Of a DNA stretch of 64,000 bases, positions 21,323 to 29,294 are shown piece after piece; within the stretch, counting starts at the first letter, position 1, and each line of letters begins with the position of its first letter. The position numbers and the translations under genes were made by a program. This DNA comes from CAYVQE01 sp964454005 (GTDB taxonomy: Bacteria; Myxococcota; B64-G9): assembly GCA_964454005.1 (NCBI GenBank), contig CAYVQE010000014.1, forward strand, positions 9,575-73,574, written 5' to 3'. Under the pieces are notes generated by a model. It made no database searches and had not been told where the DNA came from. It saw only the letters and a program-made list of their open reading frames with translations.

Positions 21323-21940
21323 TCAGTGGGAGACCAGGGCCTTCAAATCGTCGACCAGGGCCACCGCCCGCTCCAGAATGACCCGCGGAATGCCCTGGAC
21401 CGCGGCCAGGCTGTCGGCCAGCCGGTCTGCCTGCTTGACCAGCTTCTTGATGGCCTCCTGCTGCGAAGGCGGCTCGGGCGGCCCCTGCGCCTCGCGGTAT
21501 TCGCGCCGCAGGCTGGCCGGGGATGCCTCGTCCAGGGCCATCTCCTTGATCCGCCGGTAGTGCTCGTCGCCGACCTGCTCGTCCTCGCGCGCCCGGCGCA
21601 GCACGTCGACCGCGGCCATATCCGGAATCGGTCGCTCCAGCCCGTCGCGCCGCAGCACCGCCGGCTCCTGCTCCTTGAGGAAGGAGTAGGAGGCGGTCAG
21701 CTTGGCCGCGGTACGCGGCTTGATGCGGATCTCGTCCTTGCAATAGGCCTCGAAGGAGGGAAAACCCCATTGCTCGTAGAGCTCCTTGCGCCGCACCCCG
21801 GCCAGGGTGCCGCCCAGCTCGACCCACGAGGTCTTGAAACGGCGGGCCACCTCCAGCGCCTCGTAGCGCGGGGTGCCCGGCTCGATCTGGCTCATCTTCT
21901 CCGTAATGGCCTTGGCCGCCTTGGACTCGCGCGGTGCCAT
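21323..21940 (-). CDS. Hypothetical helical protein
   Basis: 205 residues, ATG 21940 preceded by GGGAGGCG. Soluble, charged and helical. The central block (VRRKELYEQWGFPSFEAYC, then RTAAKLTASYSFLKEQEP) has the feel of a helix-turn-helix-like module, but I cannot assign a family. The C-terminus is a long amphipathic helix. It is divergent from purM across a 166-base intergenic region. Confidence 0.75.
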   Translation of the reverse strand: MAPRESKAAKAITEKMSQIEPGTPRYEALEVARRFKTSWVELGGTLAGVRRKELYEQWGFPSFEAYCKDEIRIKPRTAAKLTASYSFLKEQEPAVLRRDGLERPIPDMAAVDVLRRAREDEQVGDEHYRRIKEMALDEASPASLRREYREAQGPPEPPSQQEAIKKLVKQADRLADSLAAVQGIPRVILERAVALVDDLKALVSH

Positions 21941-22071
21941 GCGCAATCGCCTCCCTTTCGAACGCTTCCGGCGCTGTCTGCTCGTGTCTGCTCGGGCGAG
22001 CCCTGAACGTACTGCATGCGTCCGGCCCGGACAAGCAAAATCGCCGAACCCGAACAGCAGCACCCGACCGA

Positions 22072-22100
22072 TTGACTTGCCCGATCGATTTGGATAGCTT
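22072..22100 (+). promoter_or_regulatory. purM promoter giving a leaderless transcript
   Basis: -35 TTGACT, 17-base spacer, -10 TAGCTT ending at 22100. ATG of purM is at 22107, exactly where transcription should begin, and no ribosome binding site lies between. Confidence 0.65.
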
Positions 22101-22106
22101 CGCCGC

Positions 22107-23129
22107 ATGTCGCTGACCTACAAGGATGCCGGCGTCGACATCGCCGCCGGCGAGGCGCTGGTCCGGGCCATCGCCCCGCTGGCCCGCTCCACCCACCGGC
22201 CCGAGGTGATCGGCGAGCTGGGTGGCTTCTCCGGCCTGTTCCGGCTCGACCCGCAGCAGCTGGACGAGCCGTTGCTGGTGGCCGCCACCGATGGGGTGGG
22301 CACCAAGCTCAAGGTGGCCCTGGCCGCTGGGCGCCACGACACGGTGGGCATCGATCTGGTCGCCATGTGCGTCAACGACCTGGTCGTCTGCGGTGCCGAG
22401 CCCCTGTTCTTCCTCGACTACTTCGCCACCGGAGCGCTGGATCTGGAACGGGGCCGGGCGGTGGTGGCCGGCATCGCCGACGGATGTCGCCAGGCCGGCT
22501 GCGCCCTGCTCGGCGGCGAGACCGCCGAGATGCCCGGCTTCTACGCGGCCGGCGAGTACGACCTGGCCGGCTTCGCCGTCGGCCTGGTCGAACGCCGGGC
22601 GCTGCTGTCGCCGGAGCGGGTGCGCGCCGGCGACGTGCTGCTGGGGCTGGCCGCCTCCGGGCTGCACTCCAACGGCTACTCGCTGGTCCGCCGCGCGCTG
22701 CTGGCCGACGACCGCCAACCGCCGGCGGATGAACTCGACGAGCTGCTGCGCCCCACCCGCATCTACGTGCGCGCCTGTCGGGCGTTGCTGGCCGGAGTCG
22801 AGTTGCACGCACTGGCCCACATCACCGGCGGCGGTCTGCCGGGCAATCTGCCGCGGGCCCTGCCGGCCGGGCTGGCGGTCGAGGTGCAAGCCGACAGCTG
22901 GCCGGTGCCGCCGGTGTTCGAACGGGTGCGCCGGGCCGGAGAAGTGGACCCGGCCGAGATGCTGGCCACGTTCAACATGGGCATCGGCATGGTGGCCATC
23001 GTGCCGCCGGCGGCCGCGGCCGAGGCCCGCTCCATCCTCGCCCAGCAAGAGCTGGAAAGCTGGCCCATCGGCCGGGTGGTCGAAGGCGACGATGTCCGGC
23101 CCGCCTTTCGGCTGCTGCCCGCCGGATAG
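22107..23129 (+). CDS. purM: Phosphoribosylformylglycinamidine cyclo-ligase (AIR synthetase)
   Basis: 340 residues, standard length. The N-terminus SLTYKDAGVDI, the DGVGTKLKVA loop, GGETAEMPGFY, LASSGLHSNGYSLVR-type block (here GLAASGLHSNGYSLV) and THITGGGLPGNLPR-like AHITGGGLPGNLPR are all diagnostic of PurM. It closes the imidazole ring of AIR in purine biosynthesis using ATP. Other pur genes are not adjacent. The start is probably leaderless. Confidence 0.98.
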   Translation: MSLTYKDAGVDIAAGEALVRAIAPLARSTHRPEVIGELGGFSGLFRLDPQQLDEPLLVAATDGVGTKLKVALAAGRHDTVGIDLVAMCVNDLVVCGAEPLFFLDYFATGALDLERGRAVVAGIADGCRQAGCALLGGETAEMPGFYAAGEYDLAGFAVGLVERRALLSPERVRAGDVLLGLAASGLHSNGYSLVRRALLADDRQPPADELDELLRPTRIYVRACRALLAGVELHALAHITGGGLPGNLPRALPAGLAVEVQADSWPVPPVFERVRRAGEVDPAEMLATFNMGIGMVAIVPPAAAAEARSILAQQELESWPIGRVVEGDDVRPAFRLLPAG

Positions 23130-23132
23130 ACC

Positions 23133-24626
23133 ATGCCGGGCGCGCAAGTCCACGACGTGATCGTGGTGGGCAGCGAGCCGGCCGGCCTGATGGCCGCCGG
23201 GCTGCTGCGCCGGCGCGGCTACCGCGTGCTGCTGGTCGGCCAGGGCGGCCTGCGCGATCAGCTCGATCGTCCGGAAGGCCCGCCGCTGCCGCTGCTGCCG
23301 CATTTTCTACCGCTCCGCACCCGAGCCCCGGCGCTCGACGCGGTGCTCGACGCGCTGGGCCTCGAGGATCCGGTGCATCCGCTCGGCCGCGCCGGCGACA
23401 CCCGGCTGCAGATCGTCACCCCCGAACAGCGCGTCGACCTGTTCGTCGAGCGCGAGCGCCTGGCGGCCGAGCTCGATCGGGCCGCGCCCGAGCAAAAGCG
23501 GGCCTTCCTGGCCGGGTTGGACGAACTCGAGCGGCTGGACGCCGGGATCGACCAGCGGCTGGAACGCGAGGCGCCGCTGCCGCCCGACGGCCTGCGCGAG
23601 CGGCTGCGCCTGCGCCGGGCGGAGCCGGACTGGCAGGGCTGGACGCCCTGGCCCACCGGCCTGCCGGACGGCTGGCCACCGCTGCTGCAGACGGTGGCGC
23701 AGGCGACCGGATTCGTCTGCGGCCTCGATCTCGATCACCGTGCCCGGGCGGCCAGCGCCCGCTTGATGCGCATGTTTCTCGGCGGCGCCCGGCTGGTGCC
23801 CGATCTGTCATGCCGGCTGATCGAGGCGGTGGCCGGCGCCGGGGTGATGGTCGAGCCGAAGATGATGGCCGAGCAGCTGCTGTTCGAGGGACGACGCATC
23901 GGCGGCATCCAGGCGCTGCGCTCGGCCGACCGCCATCGCAGCCAGCTGATGATCTCAGCGCTGCCGTCGGCCGAGGCGGCCGGGCTGGTGCCAGGCGCCC
24001 GGCGCCGTCCCCGGGCCAAGCTGGCCGCCGCCGCCCTGCGGCCGCAAACCAGCGCCTTCGTGCTGCAGCTGCTGCTGCCGCGCGAGGCTCTGCCGCTGGG
24101 CATGGGCGACCACGTGCTGCTGGTGCGCGATCCGCGCGCACCGCTGCAGCAGGCCAACCTGATCCAGCTGGTGGTCCTGGAACACCCGGAGCGCGCCGGT
24201 TGGGTACAGCTGTGCGCGGCCTGTCCGATGGCCTACCGCAACCACAGCCTGGGCCGCGAGTTCCTCGGACCGCTGCAACAGCGGATGCTCGAGGCCATCG
24301 GCTGGCTGGTGCCCTTTTTCCAGCAGCACGGCGATGAGCAGATCAGCCCCTTCTGGTCCGATCGCACCAGCGACCCCGGCCATCCCTCGCCCTGGTCGCT
24401 GCAGCGCACCGTCGAGCCCCTGGCCCCGCCAGAGCTGGGTCTCGGCGTGCTGCCGCTGCAGTCGCCGCTGCGCGGCCTGCTGCTGTGCGGCGCCGAGACG
24501 ATCCCCGGTCTGGGCCTGGAGGGCCAGGCGCGGGCGGCGACCCGCTGCGCGGCCTGGATCGGCGACAAGCTGCCGTTGAAGCACACGCTCGACAAAGCCA
24601 GGCCGGCGGCCCAAAAAAAAGCTTGA
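23133..24626 (+). CDS. FAD-dependent oxidoreductase, phytoene-desaturase-like
   Basis: 497 residues. The N-terminal Rossmann fingerprint is VIVVGSEPAGLMAAGLLRRRG (one Gly replaced by Ser-Glu), and the C-terminal GLLLCGAETIPGLGLEGQ is the usual second FAD contact of the CrtI/amine-oxidase superfamily. Substrate is unknown. ATG 23133 is 4 bases after the purM stop, so the two are co-transcribed. The middle portion is divergent. Confidence 0.75.
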   Translation: MPGAQVHDVIVVGSEPAGLMAAGLLRRRGYRVLLVGQGGLRDQLDRPEGPPLPLLPHFLPLRTRAPALDAVLDALGLEDPVHPLGRAGDTRLQIVTPEQRVDLFVERERLAAELDRAAPEQKRAFLAGLDELERLDAGIDQRLEREAPLPPDGLRERLRLRRAEPDWQGWTPWPTGLPDGWPPLLQTVAQATGFVCGLDLDHRARAASARLMRMFLGGARLVPDLSCRLIEAVAGAGVMVEPKMMAEQLLFEGRRIGGIQALRSADRHRSQLMISALPSAEAAGLVPGARRRPRAKLAAAALRPQTSAFVLQLLLPREALPLGMGDHVLLVRDPRAPLQQANLIQLVVLEHPERAGWVQLCAACPMAYRNHSLGREFLGPLQQRMLEAIGWLVPFFQQHGDEQISPFWSDRTSDPGHPSPWSLQRTVEPLAPPELGLGVLPLQSPLRGLLLCGAETIPGLGLEGQARAATRCAAWIGDKLPLKHTLDKARPAAQKKA

Positions 24627-24651
24627 TCGCCCGTTGCTTGCATGCTATCTG
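24623..24651 (+). promoter_or_regulatory. Promoter for rpmB
   Basis: -35 TTGATC (overlapping the TGA stop of the oxidoreductase), 17-base spacer, -10 TATCTG. The start near 24658 would give a leader of about 60 bases before rpmB. Confidence 0.5.
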
Positions 24652-24719
24652 CTGCTCTCCGCGCGTCGCGCCCCGGCGCGCTCGATGGCCGCGGCAAGCA
24701 CCGGAGGAAGGGATACGAG

Positions 24720-24911
24720 ATGTCCAAGTTTTGTGAAATCTGTGGCAAGGGCCCCAAGAGCGGCAACCGCATCTCCCACGCGCACAACCGCAGCGCCATG
24801 CGCCAGCTGCCCAACCTGCAGACCGTCCACGTCAAACACAACGGCCGCAGCAAGACGATGCGCGTATGCACCAAGTGCATCAAGTCGGGCCGGATCGAGA
24901 AGGGCGCCTGA
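24720..24911 (+). CDS. rpmB: 50S ribosomal protein L28
   Basis: 63 residues, ATG 24720 behind GGAGGAAGGG. The start MSKFCEICGKGPKSGNRISHAHNRS and the second pair CTKCIKSG are the L28 zinc-type signature (four cysteines). Part of the large ribosomal subunit. It stands alone, unlike genomes where it is paired with rpmG. Confidence 0.97.
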   Translation: MSKFCEICGKGPKSGNRISHAHNRSAMRQLPNLQTVHVKHNGRSKTMRVCTKCIKSGRIEKGA

Positions 24912-25050
24912 GCCGCCGGCAGCGCCCCGCTTCTGCCCCACCGGATCAGCAGCGACCCCAGACCGTCCGACAGGCACCAACCGTGCCTGCTCGCCAACCA
25001 GCAGAGCCGTTCTTCGAGTCGCCACCCGTTCGATCAGCGGACGATCAGCG

Positions 25051-25212
25051 GAAAAAAAAAAACGAGGGACCCTTCGCAGGATCCCTCGTCATTCCTTTGG
25101 CCACGAAGACAGGGGGGACAGGAAGGCCAAAACCGTCACCCGAAATTAGCCAAAGGATTTCGCTTCGCTCTTTGTCAACCGCGCCAGCAGCCACCACAGC
25201 CGACGCTTTCTG
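25051..25212 (-). ncRNA. Candidate structured small RNA (~160 nt)
   Basis: A near-ideal promoter reads leftward into this segment and an intrinsic terminator ends it, with no good ORF between. The RNA can form a long stem between 25149-25159 (AATCCTTTGGC) and 25091-25101 (GCCAAAGGAAT), enclosing a C-rich loop. A second segment, TTTTGGCC near 25125-25132, could pair with the same GGCCAAA, so two alternative folds are possible. Length is close to that of 6S RNA, but I cannot show that relation. A 61-codon frame at 25045-25230 overlaps it but has no ribosome binding site. Confidence 0.42.
25052..25089 (-). terminator. Intrinsic terminator (minus strand)
   Basis: Stem ACGAGGGA (25062-25069) / TCCCTCGT (25082-25089) with a 12-base loop. 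On the minus strand it is followed by about ten T residues. It ends the candidate small RNA; on the plus strand it lies beyond rpmB but lacks a T-run. Confidence 0.8.
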
Positions 25213-25218
25213 GAGCCA

Positions 25219-25247
25219 ACCATAGCCCATCCCCCCCCTTTTGTCAA
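25219..25247 (-). promoter_or_regulatory. Strong promoter reading into candidate small RNA
   Basis: -35 TTGACA (perfect), 17-base spacer, -10 TATGGT, minus strand. There is no gene within 160 bases downstream other than the candidate RNA. Confidence 0.6.
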
Positions 25248-25475
25248 CAAACTTGAGTCGAAAAACCGACTCCCAGTTGAACTTATTTGCTTTTTATTTT
25301 CAAACTGTTATGAGAACCGATGGCTTTTCCGAGCCTTAGCCGACGGCCAAACTGCCGGATCATGTTGCAATGCAGCAAAAACGAGCAATCCATCGGTATT
25401 CCATAATGAAATCAGAGCGCCAGCTCGCTCTCCGAGAATCGTGTCATTTATGCCACGCAGAGCCTCGGCAAGGCC
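25248..25475. other. AT-richer intergenic stretch, no gene seen
   Basis: About 230 bases with noticeably lower GC than the neighbours and no convincing ORF on either strand. It separates the small-RNA promoter from the operator and promoter of the zinc-ribbon gene. Confidence 0.5.
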
Positions 25476-25495
25476 GAACAGTTCCATAACTGTTC
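25476..25495. promoter_or_regulatory. Perfect dyad, probable operator
   Basis: GAACAGTT-CCAT-AACTGTTC, eight-base arms without mismatch, 15 bases upstream of the -35 at 25511. The spacing suits a dimeric regulator acting on that promoter. It could also form a small hairpin, but no T-run follows. Confidence 0.5.
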
Positions 25496-25510
25496 GACAG
25501 TGAAGATATT

Positions 25511-25539
25511 TTGACCGAACGCCGCCGTCTGGCTAGACT
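25511..25539 (+). promoter_or_regulatory. Promoter for zinc-ribbon/CPBP pair
   Basis: -35 TTGACC, 17-base spacer, -10 TAGACT. Transcription would start near 25546, 24 bases before the start codon, leaving room for CTGGAGGG. Confidence 0.65.
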
Positions 25540-25569
25540 GGGGGAGTTGCCCTGCTGGAGGGCCTTGCC

Positions 25570-25779
25570 ATGACCGCGATGCAGACCTGTCCCAACTGCG
25601 GCCGAGCCGTCGAGCCGGACGCCGAGACTTGCCCGCGCTGCCAGCTCGCGCTGCCGTCCGCCACCAGCGTCGGCGGCGAGCCGGAACGCACCGCCAAGAC
25701 CCGCCACCCGCCGCGCCGCCGCGGACCGCTGCGCTGGCTGCGCCGCTGGTGGGAACGCCGCCGCCGGCGGGCGAACTGA
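25570..25779 (+). CDS. Small zinc-ribbon protein
   Basis: 69 residues, ATG 25570 behind GGAGGG (a second ATG is three codons later). The N-terminus has a four-cysteine zinc ribbon, CPNCGRAVEPDAETCPRC. The C-terminal third is strongly basic and aromatic (LRWLRRWWERRRRR), suggesting nucleic-acid or membrane association. It is probably co-transcribed with the CPBP protease gene 28 bases downstream. Exact role unknown. Confidence 0.78.
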   Translation: MTAMQTCPNCGRAVEPDAETCPRCQLALPSATSVGGEPERTAKTRHPPRRRGPLRWLRRWWERRRRRAN

Positions 25780-25807
25780 ACCCGCGCCCGCGGTCCGGAT
25801 GTCCTGA

Positions 25808-26374
25808 ATGGATTCGCACCGTTTTCCCACCGCGCTGGCGCTCGGCTTCTACGGCCTGATGCTGGGCGCAGCCGCTTTGTGGTCCTGGCTGCGCGGCGAT
25901 CCGGCCATCCTGGTCTGGACGCCGGCGCCCGGTCCCGGCCTGCCCGCCGCAGCCGCCGCCGGCCTGGGCAGCGGCCTGCTGGTGGTCCTGCTGAGCCGGC
26001 TGGCGGTACGCGCCTTCGCCTGGGCCCGGGCCATGGAACGTACCTTCATCCGTCTGCTCGGACCGCTGTCGGCCGCCGAGGTGGGTGCGCTGGCGGTGGC
26101 CTCGGCCATCGGCGAAGAGGCCTTGTTCCGCGGCGCCATGCAGCCCAGCCTGGGGCTGGTGCCGACCGCCGTCCTGTTCGGCTTGCTGCACACCGGCGGG
26201 CACCGGTTGCTGCCGTGGACGGTCATGGCGCTGGTCATGGGCTTCGCACTCGGTGGACTGGCCAGCTGGAGCCGCGGGCTGGTGGCCCCGGTGCTCTGCC
26301 ACTGCTGCATCAACTGGCTTAATCTGCAGTCGCTGGCGCTCAAGGCGCGGAAGCCGAATCCGGCGGCGCGATGA
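25808..26374 (+). CDS. CPBP-family intramembrane glutamic protease
   Basis: 188 residues with several hydrophobic helices. The family motifs are present: EEALFRG (catalytic Glu pair and Arg), FGLLHTGGH (first His) and CHCCINW (second His followed by Asn). Such proteins (Abi / CAAX-like) cleave prenylated or membrane peptides. The 3' end overlaps the end of the convergent SpoIID-like gene by 35 bases. Confidence 0.85.
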   Translation: MDSHRFPTALALGFYGLMLGAAALWSWLRGDPAILVWTPAPGPGLPAAAAAGLGSGLLVVLLSRLAVRAFAWARAMERTFIRLLGPLSAAEVGALAVASAIGEEALFRGAMQPSLGLVPTAVLFGLLHTGGHRLLPWTVMALVMGFALGGLASWSRGLVAPVLCHCCINWLNLQSLALKARKPNPAAR

Positions 26375-28105
26375 AGCGCAAGGGCGGCTCGACCGGCTTG
26401 CCGGCGTGCACACCGTAGAGTCGATAGACGCGCGCGCCACCGTAGTAGTGGGCCAGGATCTGGCGGTAGTCGTAGCCCTGCTCGGCCATGCCGGTGGCGC
26501 CGATCTGACACATGCCCACCCCGTGGCCCCAGCCGCCACCGGTGAAGTGGAAGCCGCGCACCAACTGCTCGGCGTCCAGCAGCGGCTCGACGAGAAACAT
26601 GCCGCTGCGCAGCATGCCGAACAACTGGCGCACCGGCCATTCTCGTTGGACCACCAACTCGCCCTCGGTACCGACCACCCGTACCCCCTTGACCCGGCCC
26701 GAGACCCCCCGCGCCAGCACCTGGACGGCGACCACGTGGCCNNNNNNNNNNGGAACAGCTCGGCCCGGGCGAAGGACGATCGCTGGCAAAAGGCCGGCGG
26801 CGTGGACTCCAACCAGGCCTCCAGCCGCCCGCGCACGTCCTGCCAGCGCGCCCGCCGGTCGGGCGGCAAATCGGCCCGGCCGCGCAGTGCCGGGCTGGGC
26901 GGATGCGACCAGACCGCATCGTTGTTCTCGGTGTGGCCACCGCAGCAGGCCGAGTAGACCGAGTCGACCAGCTTCTCGCCGTGGAACAGCAGCTCGCCGC
27001 GGGTGGCCCGCACCGCCCGGCTGGCCCGCGGGTGCTCGGCATCCACCCCGGAATAGACCTGACAGTGGGTGGCGGCACACAACAGGTAGGGATCGAGGAA
27101 GTGACGGGTGCCGATCTTGGCGAACACCTCGCCGCGGGCCACGACAGCTTGAGCCTTCAGCGCATCCATCGGAGCGGCGGCGAAGATCTCGGCCGGTACC
27201 AATCCCTCGAGCAACTGGTCGACCCGGATGCGGTTGAGCACCACCAGCTGGCCGCCACGGTCCAGGCTGACCAGGATGCTGCCGGCATAACGCCGGTCCT
27301 CGAAGCCGTGCCAGTCGTAACCCCGACCATGCTCGACCTGGTGGACGCGCACCGGTGCCGGTCCGTCGGACCGAATCCGCACCAGATCGACCATCTCGTC
27401 CAGCGGCTGGGCGGCGTCATCGAACAGGCGGATGCGCCCGGAGGGCCGCCGATCGAGATGGGCGTGGGCGAAGGTGCGCGTGCCCCAGCGATCGAACAGG
27501 GTCTGGCCGAAGCGTTCGGCCTCGGCCTCGGTGGCGAACGCCCGCACGCCCAAGATATAGGTGCGGTTGTCGATCACGTGACCCCGGATGCCGAACACCG
27601 AGCCCACCTCGAACACCTGTACCGCGTGTCCGCGGCCCCGCCACAATGCCACCACCCGGTCGAGTCGCCCCCGCTCGGCGAACGGCAGGCTGGCCACGCC
27701 GCACCAGTAGGAGACCAGCGCCGGGATGGCATCGGCCACCTGCAACCGCAGCCGCTGCTCGGCCGGCAGCCGCAGCACCTTGTCCACCCACTGGCCGGCC
27801 ACCCGCTGCCGTCCGTTGACCACCAACCCGTCGTTCGAGGAGATGACCACCTGGTCGCGCTGCTCCATCAAGCCGATGGTCACCAGCGGGATGCCCTGCG
27901 GGCCGAACTGCACCTGCGGCGAATAGAGCAGGCCCACCTCATCGCTGTCCAAATCTTCAGCGGCGGTGGCCGGCGCGGCCACCAGGCCGAGCAGCCAGGT
28001 GCCGATCAGAGCCGCCGCGACAGCACGGCTGCCGGCCGGTGCACCCGATCGAGCGCCCCGGGATGCCGGGCCGGGTGGAGCCTGTCGCTCCCAAACCTCT
28101 GTCAT
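26340..28105 (-). CDS. SpoIID/LytB-domain protein (interrupted by N gap)
   Basis: About 588 residues, starting MTEVWERQ with a signal peptide (VAAALIGTWLLGLVAAPATA). ATG overlaps the TGA of the upstream gene (ATGA). The C-terminal half is a SpoIID domain: VPAEIFAAAPMDALKAQAV with the catalytic Glu, cysteines in CAATHCQVYSG, then YSACCGGHTENN and, after the gap, FTGGGWGHGVGMCQIGA. SpoIID enzymes are lytic transglycosylases acting on denuded peptidoglycan. A 10-N gap at 26742-26751 makes the frame appear to shift; the real gap length must be 2 modulo 3. Confidence 0.85.
26742..26751. other. Assembly gap (10 N)
   Basis: Breaks the SpoIID-like gene; the reading frames before and after the gap differ, so 10 is a placeholder length. 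Confidence 0.98.
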
Positions 28106-29154
28106 CGGTTCTTCCGGTCCAGGAGGGCCTGCCGGAAACGCTCGGCGTACACGCGCACGCCGAGCCGCTGGTGCAGCGCCTCCAGCGCCTCATCCAGCCT
28201 TCGGCCCCGGCGCTGGTTGCGCACTCGTTCGGTCAGCTCGGCGCGCACGTCATCGAGCCGCTCACCACGGCCGGGCTGCAGCAGCCCGCGGCGCAGCAGG
28301 AAAGCGCCGCCCGGGGTCTCGATGACCGGGCTGATCTGGCCCGGCCGCTCGAGCGCGCGCAGCGGCTGGCGAAAGGCGTCGGGCAGGCTGAATAGCCGGC
28401 CGCTGAAGGCCACCTGCGGCTGGTGCTCGATGCGCAGGGTCGGGTTGCCCGCCTGAAAGCGGCGCACCAGGGCGACCGAGGCGTCGCCGTCGGCCACCAC
28501 GTCGCCGCAGGCGGCGCGGATGCGTTCGGCCAGATCGAACGCCGCCGAGCGCTCGACCACCGGTTCGATGGTCTCGTCCTCGAAGGCCGTCCAGTCCGGG
28601 AACAGGCCCACGCCCACCACGTGGACCTCCACCCGGGTCGGCTCATAGATGGTGGACTCGCCGGTGGCCAGGTACTCGGCGATCACCTCCTGGTGGGCGC
28701 GGCGCAGGGCGTCCTCGCCGATCGGCGCTTCATCGGGCGCGTCGGCGACGAACCGCTGCAGCCAGACCGCCGCCAGCGCCCGCTCGCGGGCGTCCTCGAT
28801 GCGGGCCGGGTCCAATCGCCCCTGCTCGGCCGCGCGCACCATGGCCAGCAGCTCGACCGCCAACGCCACCCGTTGTTCGAGGGTCGCCGCCGGCGGCTCC
28901 GGTAGATCCCAGGGCGGCCGGGAACGCAGGACCTGTGCCGCGGCGGCCAGCGCATCCACCTCGCCGAGGTGCAAGGCCCGGTCGCCCACCCGGGCCACCA
29001 CGGGACCCTCATTCGCGGGGCCGGCCTGATCGGCCGCCGGTGGCCCATTCGCTGACGCCACCGTTGGTGTGGCCGGCCGCTGATCACCACAGCCGGTCAG
29101 CAGCACGGCCAACCAGGAGACCCAGGCCAAGCGACATGCCTTTCGGCCCAGCAT
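28102..29154 (-). CDS. PpiC/SurA-like lipoprotein foldase
   Basis: 350 residues. ATG 29154 with GGGAGGTG upstream gives a lipoprotein signal with lipobox VLLTGC. A SurA-like helical N-domain follows, then a parvulin-type region with SGRLFSLPDAFRQPLRALE and GQISPVIETPGGAFLLRR, the usual end of PpiC rotamase domains. Probably an envelope peptidyl-prolyl isomerase or chaperone. It overlaps the SpoIID-like gene by 4 bases, so the two are an operon. Confidence 0.8.
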   Translation of the reverse strand: MLGRKACRLAWVSWLAVLLTGCGDQRPATPTVASANGPPAADQAGPANEGPVVARVGDRALHLGEVDALAAAAQVLRSRPPWDLPEPPAATLEQRVALAVELLAMVRAAEQGRLDPARIEDARERALAAVWLQRFVADAPDEAPIGEDALRRAHQEVIAEYLATGESTIYEPTRVEVHVVGVGLFPDWTAFEDETIEPVVERSAAFDLAERIRAACGDVVADGDASVALVRRFQAGNPTLRIEHQPQVAFSGRLFSLPDAFRQPLRALERPGQISPVIETPGGAFLLRRGLLQPGRGERLDDVRAELTERVRNQRRGRRLDEALEALHQRLGVRVYAERFRQALLDRKNR

Positions 29155-29176
29155 CGTCACCTCCCAGACGCTGTGA

Positions 29177-29205
29177 ATTGTAGCCAATAGGTTTTTCGGC
29201 GACAA
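29177..29205 (-). promoter_or_regulatory. Promoter for PpiC-SpoIID operon
   Basis: Minus strand -35 TTGTCG, 17-base spacer, -10 TACAAT (5 of 6), start near 29170, 16 bases before the ATG. Confidence 0.62.
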
Positions 29206-29218
29206 GATGAAAAGCCAG

Positions 29219-29247
29219 TTGACAAGCAACGACGCCGGCGATAGCAC
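29219..29247 (+). promoter_or_regulatory. Promoter for malic enzyme
   Basis: -35 TTGACA, 17-base spacer, -10 TAGCAC, about 48 bases before the start codon. It lies back to back with the divergent promoter at 29177-29205, only 13 bases between the two -35 boxes. Confidence 0.6.
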
Positions 29248-29294
29248 AGGCTCGAAGTCCATCAATCCGACAGCGGATCGGAGCGGAGGCAGGT

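Noticed and set aside
25476..25495. The dyad as a LexA (SOS) box
   Set aside because: The half-site spacing does not match known LexA boxes (GAAC to GTTC separated by 12 bases).
25448..26741. Continuation of the SpoIID frame left of the N gap as an 885-codon protein
   Set aside because: After the gap this frame is Gln/Arg-rich, whereas the neighbouring frame carries the conserved SpoIID motif FTGGGWGHGVGM; the 10-N placeholder shifted the frame.
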